Shown in pieces: positions 58,124-64,000 of a DNA stretch of 64,000 bases. The number at the start of each line of letters is the position of its first letter. The first letter of the stretch is position 1. This DNA is from Roseateles aquatilis (GTDB lineage: Bacteria; Pseudomonadota; Gammaproteobacteria; Burkholderiales; Burkholderiaceae_C): assembly GCF_002205645.1 (NCBI RefSeq), contig NZ_NIOF01000004.1:310001-374000 (forward strand), in the 5' to 3' direction. Both the position numbers and the translations under genes were made by a program. The notes below the pieces were generated by a model. It saw only the letters and a program-made list of their open reading frames with translations, did not search any database and was not told the DNA's origin.

Positions 58124-60751
58124 ATGAGCACGACATCCCGCCGGTCCTTCCTGACCGCAGCCGTCGCCGGCATGGCCAGCAGCCACACCTTCGCGCGGAC
58201 GTTGCGGCAGGCGCTCGCCACGCCCGCCAACAACCTCACCGGCACCATCGCCGACGTGCAGCACGTGGTCATCCTGATGCAGGAGAACCGCTCGTTCGAT
58301 CACTACTTCGGCACGCTGTCCGGCGTGCGCGGCTACAGCGACCCGCGCCCCATCGCGCTGCCCACCGGCCAGCCGGTGTGGATGCAGCCCGGCAACGCCG
58401 TCGACTCGCAGGTGCTGCCTTATCACTTCGACATCCGCAACACCAACGCACTGCGCATCGGCCTGGACCACAGCTGGAAGGGCACCGAGGCCGCGTGGAA
58501 GGACTGGAACGCGTGGATCGCCAAGAAGACGCCGCGCACGATGGGCTATTTCGACCGCAGCGACCTGCCCTTCTATTACGCGCTGGCCGATGCCTTCACC
58601 GTCTGCGACGCCTATCACTGCTCGATCTTCGGTCCCACCGATCCGAACCGCTTCTACGCCCTCACCGGTCACAGCAACGCCTACGTGACGGGCCTGGCCG
58701 ACGGCCGGCTCTACAACGTCACGAACGGCACCTACAACGCCGACATCGCCAACGACAACGCCGCCGCCAAGGGCAACGAGTGGCTCACCTACGCCGAGGT
58801 GCTGGAGGCCGCCGGCGTGAGCTGGAAGGTCTACCAGGAGTGGGACAACTACGGCGACAACTACCTGCAGTACTTCAAGAACTTCCGCACCGACGCGGCC
58901 GGTCAGCGGCTGACGGACGCCTCGTCGCTGTACCGCCGCGGCCGCGCGATCGCGCCGGGCTCGACGGCGGCCAACGCGCCGGGCACGACCGGCCAGTGGC
59001 TGATCGACCAGTTCGCCGCGGACGTGCGCAGCGGCAACCTGCCGCGCGTGTCCTACATCTGCGCGCCGACCGAGTACTGCGAGCACCCATCCGACACGCC
59101 CAACGCCGGCGAGAACTTCACCGCGCGGCTGCTGCAGGCGCTGGTGCAATCGCCCGAGGTCTGGTCGCGCACCGCGCTGATCCTGACCTACGACGAAAAC
59201 GACGGCTTCTTCGACCACATGCCGTCGGTGATGGCGCCGCTCAACACCGACCGCGGCCGCACCACGATGGCCAACGCCACGCAGGGCGAGATCGCTGGCG
59301 GCCAGCCCATCGGCCTGGGCCCGCGCGTGCCGACGATGGTCATCTCGCCGTGGAGCAAGGGCGGGCGCGTGTGCTCGCAACGCTTCGACCACACCTCGCT
59401 GATCCGCTTCACCGAGGAGTGGCTGGTGAACGGCATCGGCCTGCCGCGCGCCAGCGTGCAGTGCAACGGCATCTCGCCGTGGCGGCGCGCGGTCTGCGGC
59501 GACATGACCAGCGCCTTCGACTTCAAGTCCGGCGGCGCCGAGGTGCCGTCCGGCGTGCCGGCCACGGCGGTGTACTTCAAGGGCTGGGGCACGCGCGACG
59601 CGCTGCCGCCGACCAACCAGAGCCTGCCGCGGCAGGAGAAGGCCGCCAGCGGCGTGCCGCGCCGCGCGGCGCCGCTGCCGTACCGCTCGACCGTGGACGG
59701 CGTGGCGGCGACCAACGCGCGCCAGTTCGCGCTGAGCTTCGCCAACGAGGGCAGCGCGACGGCCGCCTTCATCGTCTACTCGACGCTGCGCACCGACGGC
59801 CCCTGGCACTACACCGTCGAGCCAGGCAAGCGCATCGACCAGGAGGTCTGGAACTGGAGCAGCGCCCCGATGCAACTGGCCGTGCAGGGCGACAACGGAT
59901 TCCTGCGCGAGTTCCGCGGCAGCTTCGACGGCCTGGGCCGGCTGGCCGCCGTCAGCCTGAAGGAACAGCCCGCCAACGCCGCCGTCACGGTGACGCTGCG
60001 CAACGCCGGCACGCAGCCGCTGCGCTTCCGCGTGGTGGACAACGCCTACGGCGACAAGGCGATCGTCACGATCGACGTGCCGGCGGGCAGTAACCGGGAC
60101 CATGTCCGCGCGGTCACCGCGAGCTACGGCTGGTACGACCTGGTGGTCACGGTGGACGGCGACAGCGCCTTCCAGCGGCGCCTGGCCGGACACGTCGAGG
60201 GCGCGGGGCTGGACTACACCGACCCGGTGCTGAACGGCCTCGGTCAGGTGACCTGGAACACGCCGCCGGTGCTGCCGCCCGTCGCGCCGGTGACGGTCAC
60301 CTTCAAGGCGGACGTCGACCGCCTGCGCATCGGCGGCGGCGTGTCGCTGACCTGGACCGGCCTGCCCGCCGGCACCACGCACTGGATCGGGCTCTACCGC
60401 CAGGGCATGACGCCCGGCGGCCCCGGCTCGCTGAAGTGGAACTACGTGGCCAGCCCGGGCGGCGCGCAGGTGTTCTCGCTGGCCGGTCAGCCGGAGGGCG
60501 ACTACTTCCTCGGTCTGTTCCTCAACGACGGCTACGCCGAGGCCGCGCCGCGACTGTCGCTGCGCGTGCGCAAGAACGGCGACGTGAACGCGGACGGCGT
60601 CGTCAACGCCGCCGACCGCGACGCGCTGCGCAACGCCATCGGCAGTTGCGCCGGCGACAGCCGATTCGAACCGCTGGCCGACATGGATGCCGACAAGTGC
60701 ATCACGCAGGCCGATTACCGCGTCTGGTACCAGCTCTTCAGCGCCCAATGA
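58124..60751 (+). CDS. Tat-exported phospholipase C-family enzyme with C-terminal dockerin-like domain
   Basis: This 875-aa enzyme has a Tat signal (TSRRSFLTAAVAGM). The bacterial PLC/acid-phosphatase superfamily core (~45-470) shows VVILMQENRSFDHYFG, FGPTDPNR, TYDENDGFFDH and VPTMVISPWSKGG. Two DUF756-type beta domains (~510-690) complete the usual ~700-aa PLC. An extra C-terminus (~700-875) adds a beta-sandwich (LTWTGLPAGTTHWIGLYR) and a dockerin-like pair of 12-residue EF loops: Asp820-Asn822-Asp824-Asn828-Asp831 and Asp853-Asp855-Asp857-Thr861-Asp864. Its stop overlaps the cohesin-like gene (ATGA). Confidence 0.9.
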   Translation: MSTTSRRSFLTAAVAGMASSHTFARTLRQALATPANNLTGTIADVQHVVILMQENRSFDHYFGTLSGVRGYSDPRPIALPTGQPVWMQPGNAVDSQVLPYHFDIRNTNALRIGLDHSWKGTEAAWKDWNAWIAKKTPRTMGYFDRSDLPFYYALADAFTVCDAYHCSIFGPTDPNRFYALTGHSNAYVTGLADGRLYNVTNGTYNADIANDNAAAKGNEWLTYAEVLEAAGVSWKVYQEWDNYGDNYLQYFKNFRTDAAGQRLTDASSLYRRGRAIAPGSTAANAPGTTGQWLIDQFAADVRSGNLPRVSYICAPTEYCEHPSDTPNAGENFTARLLQALVQSPEVWSRTALILTYDENDGFFDHMPSVMAPLNTDRGRTTMANATQGEIAGGQPIGLGPRVPTMVISPWSKGGRVCSQRFDHTSLIRFTEEWLVNGIGLPRASVQCNGISPWRRAVCGDMTSAFDFKSGGAEVPSGVPATAVYFKGWGTRDALPPTNQSLPRQEKAASGVPRRAAPLPYRSTVDGVAATNARQFALSFANEGSATAAFIVYSTLRTDGPWHYTVEPGKRIDQEVWNWSSAPMQLAVQGDNGFLREFRGSFDGLGRLAAVSLKEQPANAAVTVTLRNAGTQPLRFRVVDNAYGDKAIVTIDVPAGSNRDHVRAVTASYGWYDLVVTVDGDSAFQRRLAGHVEGAGLDYTDPVLNGLGQVTWNTPPVLPPVAPVTVTFKADVDRLRIGGGVSLTWTGLPAGTTHWIGLYRQGMTPGGPGSLKWNYVASPGGAQVFSLAGQPEGDYFLGLFLNDGYAEAAPRLSLRVRKNGDVNADGVVNAADRDALRNAIGSCAGDSRFEPLADMDADKCITQADYRVWYQLFSAQ

Positions 60752-61341
60752 AAGCACCCATGAATCTCAAGCCTTTGCCCCTCAAGCCCTGGCTCGCGGC
60801 CGCCGCGCTGGCCTTGTCATCGCTGGCCGCGCAGGCCGCCACGGTGTCGCTGCAAACGGCCGGTCCGGCCCAGGTCGGCGGCGGCGTGGACCTGCTGATC
60901 AGCGTCATCGATCCCTTCGGCGGCCGGCCCCTCGACGAGGAGCTGCTGTCCTTCGGCTTCCGGCTGAGCTACGACACCACGCGACTGTCGCTGGCCGGCT
61001 TCACGCCGGTCGCCGGCTGGGACGACGACAGCCCGTGGCTGGGCGCGGGCCAGTTCGGCGCGTCGCGCTTCCCGGGCCTGGGCAACGCCGGTCAGGCCTC
61101 GTTGCTGCTGGGCACGCTGCACTTCGACGCGCTGCAAGGCGGGCTGGCGCAGATCAGCCTGATCAGCGATGCCGGCAATCTGAACCACGGCCTGAGCTAC
61201 CTGTGGAGCAACGTGCAGCCGATCAACGCCTCGCTGGCGTTGCCGGTGAGCGCGGTGCCGGAGCCGACGTCGGCGCTGCTGGCCGCGTTGGGGCTGGGAG
61301 GCCTGGCGATGGTGGGGCGGCGGCGACAGGCGGGGCGCTGA
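60748..61341 (+). CDS. Cohesin-like domain protein with PEP-CTERM sorting signal
   Basis: This 197-aa protein has a Sec signal (~1-31; LAAAALALSSLAAQA). A cohesin-like beta-sandwich (~33-165) shows VGGGVDLLISV, FGFRLSYDTTRLSLAGF and LLGTLHFDALQGGLAQISL. A canonical PEP-CTERM tail ends the protein: VPEP at 170-173, a hydrophobic helix (ALLAALGLGGLAMVG) and the basic end RRRQAGR. It would be processed by an exosortase encoded elsewhere. Translational coupling to the dockerin-bearing phospholipase suggests it anchors that enzyme. An internal ATG at 60760 is an alternative start. Confidence 0.85.
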   Translation: MKAPMNLKPLPLKPWLAAAALALSSLAAQAATVSLQTAGPAQVGGGVDLLISVIDPFGGRPLDEELLSFGFRLSYDTTRLSLAGFTPVAGWDDDSPWLGAGQFGASRFPGLGNAGQASLLLGTLHFDALQGGLAQISLISDAGNLNHGLSYLWSNVQPINASLALPVSAVPEPTSALLAALGLGGLAMVGRRRQAGR

Positions 61342-61443
61342 GCGCGCGCCGGCGAGCCGCGCAAGCGGTGGGCGCACCATGGTGCCCACCGCCGTCGGGT
61401 CGACATCGGGTCACGCTAGGATTCCGTCCTCACGGAGCCCGAC

Positions 61444-61878
61444 ATGGTCACGACAATCAAGCGCGAAGAGTTTTGCTTTCTGGTGGTGGACGACTTCTCG
61501 ACCATGCGCCGCATCATTTCCGGCCTGCTGCGCGAACTGGGATTCAGGAAGATCGTCGAGGCCGAGGACGGCAAGCTCGCCCTGCGCGCGCTGGAGATCG
61601 CGGCCGAGTCGGGCGAGCCGGTGCACTTCGTGCTGAGCGACATCAACATGCCGGTGATGAACGGCTTCCAGTTCCTGGAAGCCCTGCGCGCCAAGCCCGA
61701 GACCGACCCGGTGCGCAACGTGCCGGTGCTGCTGGTCACCGCCGAGGGCCGCAAGGAAGACATCATCCGGGCCGCCCAGCTCGGCGCGACCGGCTACGTC
61801 GTCAAGCCCTTCAACAAGGACACGATCGGCGACAAGATCCATCTGGCGCTGAAGCACCGCGGCATCCTCGTGGACTGA
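61444..61878 (+). CDS. CheY-like chemotaxis response regulator
   Basis: This 144-aa single receiver resembles CheY: VVDDFSTMRRII at the N-terminus, phospho-acceptor Asp66 in VLSDINMPVMNG, VLLVTAEGRKEDII and Lys in GYVVKPFN. The FSTMRRI and NMPxMNG sequences are typical of CheY rather than DNA-binding regulators. No other chemotaxis gene is in the window, so it may be an orphan paralogue. Confidence 0.88.
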   Translation: MVTTIKREEFCFLVVDDFSTMRRIISGLLRELGFRKIVEAEDGKLALRALEIAAESGEPVHFVLSDINMPVMNGFQFLEALRAKPETDPVRNVPVLLVTAEGRKEDIIRAAQLGATGYVVKPFNKDTIGDKIHLALKHRGILVD

Positions 61879-61899
61879 TCACGGCGCCCCATGCAAACG

Positions 61900-61925
61900 G
61901 GGCCGTGCCCTCCCGGACACGGCCC
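61900..61925. terminator. Hairpin between convergent cheY-like and TRAP genes
   Basis: An 8-bp stem GGGCCGTG/CACGGCCC with a 10-nt loop lies between two convergent stop codons and could serve both. T-runs are weak on both sides. Confidence 0.55.
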
Positions 61926-61949
61926 GCCTTCATTCCAGCCTGACGTCGC

Positions 61950-63032
61950 TCAGAAGCGCTGCGACTGCATGAAGTCGTCGAAGCCCGCCTCGGCGAAACG
62001 GAACCACAGGTTCTGGTCACGCCGGAAGTTGGCGTAATCCTCGTAGACCTTCTTCCAGTTCGGGTTCTTGGCAGACAGCTCGCTGTACAGCGCCATCGAT
62101 TCCTTGAACGCCAGGTCCATCGCGTCCTTGGGGAAACGCATCAGCTTGGTCTTGGACGCCACCAGCTGCTTGAGCGCCGGCGGGTTCACGACGTCGTACT
62201 TGGCCTGCATGTCGACATGGGTGTACGCGGACGCCGCCTCGACGATCGCCTTGTACTCGGGCGACAGCGATTCGTAGGCCTTGGTGTTGATGTAGAAATC
62301 GATCTGCGGCCCGCCCTCCCACCAGCCGGGGTAGTAGTAGTACGGCGCGACCTTGTTGAAGCCGAGCTTCAGGTCGTCGTACGGCCCGACCCATTCGGCC
62401 GCGTCGATGGTGCCCTTCTCCAGCGCGGAATAGAGTTCGCCGCCCGGCAGGTTCTGCGGCACGCCGCCCATGCGCTCGATCACCCGGCCGGCGAAGCCGC
62501 CGATGCGGAACTTCAGGCCCTTGAAGTCGGCCGCCGACTTGATCTCCTTGCGATACCAGCCCGCCATCTGCGCGCCGGTGTTGCCGCCCGGGAAGTTGAT
62601 GATGTTGTAGTTGCGATAGAACTCGCGCATCAGCTTCAGACCGTTGCCGTGGAAGGTCCACGCAGTCATCTGGCGCGAGTTCAGCCCGAACGGGATCGAC
62701 GCGCCGATGGCGAAGGTCTCGTCCTTGCCGAAGAAGTAATACGGCACCGTATGCGCGATCTCGACAGTGCCGTTCTGCACCCCGTCGACGACGGAGAACG
62801 CCGGCATCAGCTCGCCGCCCGCGTGCACGCTGATCTGGAACTTGCCGCCGCTGAGCTCGCTGACCTTCTTGGCGAAAACCTCGCCGCCACCGTAGATCGT
62901 GTCGAGCTGCTTGGGAAAGCTGGAGGCCATGCGCCACCGCAGGTTGGCCTGCGCATGCACGATGGCCGGGGCCACACCCGCGGCCAGCACGCCGGCCAGG
63001 CCGGCATTCTTGACGAACGAACGACGCTCCAT
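61950..63032 (-). CDS. TRAP transporter substrate-binding protein (DctP/TakP-like)
   Basis: This 360-aa periplasmic receptor of a tripartite ATP-independent transporter has a twin-arginine signal (ERRSFVKNAGLAGVLAAG). The TRAP binding fold shows GVQNGTVEIAHTVPYYF, LKFRIGGFAGRVIERMGG (the Arg that binds the substrate carboxylate) and YSALEKGTIDAAEWVGPYDD. The sequence resembles the TakP/2-oxo-acid and sialic-acid-independent branch. No dctQ or dctM gene flanks it. The DctBD system in this window is a possible but unproven regulator. Confidence 0.9.
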   Translation of the reverse strand: MERRSFVKNAGLAGVLAAGVAPAIVHAQANLRWRMASSFPKQLDTIYGGGEVFAKKVSELSGGKFQISVHAGGELMPAFSVVDGVQNGTVEIAHTVPYYFFGKDETFAIGASIPFGLNSRQMTAWTFHGNGLKLMREFYRNYNIINFPGGNTGAQMAGWYRKEIKSAADFKGLKFRIGGFAGRVIERMGGVPQNLPGGELYSALEKGTIDAAEWVGPYDDLKLGFNKVAPYYYYPGWWEGGPQIDFYINTKAYESLSPEYKAIVEAASAYTHVDMQAKYDVVNPPALKQLVASKTKLMRFPKDAMDLAFKESMALYSELSAKNPNWKKVYEDYANFRRDQNLWFRFAEAGFDDFMQSQRF

Positions 63033-63148
63033 GAAGTCTCCTGTTTCGTTGGTATGTCGAGAGCGAAAACAGGATTAACCACGGCGTGACTGGCGTCAAC
63101 CTGACAGACCCGAATCGGGTGCGGAGTCGGGGCGGCACCACCGGTCTT

Positions 63149-63316
63149 CGTGCGGGCGGCCGGGCGCCGGCTGGCAGGGCCAAAGGGCGATCTCGGGCCT
63201 GGTTTGCGTGAGCGTGGTGTCGGTCTGCGTGCGAGCGGCCGAGCGCTGGTCGGCAGGGCCGGGGGCCCCGGCTCGTCAGTCAAAATTCCTCGCCGGGGCC
63301 CCCGGCCCTGCCGACC
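63149..63316. repeat. Direct and inverted repeats between the TRAP gene and pmbA
   Basis: The 347-bp gap 63033-63379 holds no gene. A 33-bp imperfect direct repeat occurs at 63149-63181 and 63228-63260 (both begin CGTGCG and end GGCAGGGCC). A perfect 25-bp inverted repeat has arms 63248-63272 and 63292-63316 around a 19-nt AT-richer loop. The hairpin sits at the 3' side of pmbA but lacks a T-run, so a REP-like element is as likely as a terminator. Confidence 0.75.
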
Positions 63317-63379
63317 CGATCCACCGAGTCAGGCAGCGAGACACCTCAGGGCGTGAGGCGTGGGGCGTGAGGCTGGGAA

Positions 63380-64000
63380 TCAGGCGCCGGCGAGCTTCAT
63401 GTTCTCGATCAGGATGGAGCCGACCGTCTTGCTGCCCAGCGTGTACGTGTCGGCGCCGATGCCGACGATCTGCCGGAACATGTCCTTCACGTTGCCGGCG
63501 ATGGTGATCTCATGCACCGGGAAGGCGATCACGCCGTTCTCGATCCAGTAGCCGCTCGCGCCGCGCGAGTAGTCGCCCGTCACATAGTTGACGCCCTGCC
63601 CCATCAGCTCGGTCACGAACAGACCGGTGCCCAGCCGGCGCAGCATCGTCGGCAGGTCGTCCCCCGGCGCGGTGGCCGTGCTGCGCATCGTCAGGTTGTG
63701 CGAGCCGCCGGCATGGCCGGTGGTCTTCAAGCCCAGCTTGCGCGCCGAGTAGGTCGACAGGAAGTAGCTCTTGAGCACGCCCGCCTCGACCACGGTGCGT
63801 GCACGCGTGGTCACGCCCTCGTCGTCGAAGGGCGCGCTGCCCTTGCCCTTGACGATGTGCGGGTCCTCGACCACCTCGACGTGCGGGGACAGGACCTGCT
63901 TGTCCAGGCTGTCCAGCAGGAAGCTCGCGCGGCGGTACAGCGCACCACCGCTGGTGGCCTGCACCAGCGCGCCCAGCAGGCCCGCCGCGACCGGGGCCTC
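63380..64000 (-). CDS. pmbA: PmbA/TldE metalloprotease subunit (5' end outside window)
   Basis: The C-terminal ~206 residues of a TldD/PmbA-family protein are encoded; the frame is open to the window edge. Typical blocks are visible: FDDEGVTTRARTVVEAGVLKSYFLSTYSARKLGL, AGGSHNLTM, VTELMGQGVNYVTGDYSRGASGYWIENG and EITIAGNVKDMFRQIVGIG (each cited in part). With TldD it forms a peptidase heterodimer acting on peptides such as microcins and CcdA. The upstream part, with the fold that packs against TldD, is missing here. Confidence 0.93.
   Translation of the reverse strand, partial: EAPVAAGLLGALVQATSGGALYRRASFLLDSLDKQVLSPHVEVVEDPHIVKGKGSAPFDDEGVTTRARTVVEAGVLKSYFLSTYSARKLGLKTTGHAGGSHNLTMRSTATAPGDDLPTMLRRLGTGLFVTELMGQGVNYVTGDYSRGASGYWIENGVIAFPVHEITIAGNVKDMFRQIVGIGADTYTLGSKTVGSILIENMKLAGA

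Overview
This window is GC-rich, densely coding bacterial chromosome. Its content (a BphO-BphP bacteriophytochrome operon, a LivHMGF branched-chain amino-acid ABC operon, DctB-DctD, a Tat-exported TRAP binding protein, PEP-CTERM sorting, many two-component proteins) fits a betaproteobacterium of the Burkholderiales, possibly the Roseateles/Mitsuaria/Rubrivivax group. The genus is an inference from gene content; there is no rRNA or other taxonomic marker here.

Layout. 1-0.8 kb: tRNA-Leu(CAA), then an unusually AT-rich non-coding stretch. 0.8-13.7 kb: a complete type I secretion locus with a TolC-like outer-membrane protein, a 2560-residue substrate made of about 26 copies of a 77-residue repeat ending in a calpain-like cysteine protease domain, an ABC exporter with an inactive C39-like domain, and an HlyD adaptor. 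13.8-19.6 kb: housekeeping and metabolic genes (rhomboid protease, SDR epimerase-like protein, ferredoxin-type reductase, 2OG-Fe dioxygenase, leucine dehydrogenase-like enzyme, small lipoprotein). 19.6-21.7 kb: a HipBA toxin-antitoxin pair with operator-like repeats. 21.8-25.4 kb: livHMGF. 25.7-29.5 kb: dctBD, a 14-bp tandem repeat, and a lone receiver. 29.9-35.3 kb: heme oxygenase, bacteriophytochrome, response regulator and hybrid kinase in one tight operon. 35.4-36.7 kb: an AbiEii-like nucleotidyltransferase with a small partner, and a small membrane protein. 36.9-39.8 kb: an S9 peptidase and a GAF protein.

39.9-50.9 kb is the most unusual accessory region. A SARP/BTAD-type regulator is followed by a 402-bp spacer carrying an inverted repeat and two phased arrays of 12-bp and 11-bp direct repeats. 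Seven codirectional genes follow: a 70-aa protein, a glycine-rich protein with an acidic tail, a zinc-ribbon protein, a coiled-coil protein sharing an acidic peptide with that tail, a PASTA protein, a 1607-aa subtilase with peptidoglycan-binding and OmpA-like domains, and a hemopexin-propeller/amidase fusion. No classical signal peptide is visible in the enzymes, so how they leave the cell is open.

51.1-54.5 kb: MFS transporter, YciI-like protein, VOC protein and a periplasmic solute-binding-like protein. 54.6-61.3 kb: a large lipoprotein of Ig-like and Ycf48/BNR-like repeats stands divergent to a Tat-exported phospholipase C-family enzyme ending in a dockerin-like EF-hand pair. The enzyme gene overlaps by 4 bp a gene for a cohesin-like PEP-CTERM protein, which suggests a two-gene enzyme-plus-anchor module. 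61.4-64 kb: a CheY-like receiver, a TRAP substrate-binding protein, a repeat-rich spacer with a 25-bp perfect inverted repeat, and the 3' part of pmbA running off the window edge.

The two strongest candidates for undescribed biology are the type I-secreted calpain/octapeptide-repeat protein and the SARP-controlled protease/amidase cluster. The dockerin/cohesin pair is third.
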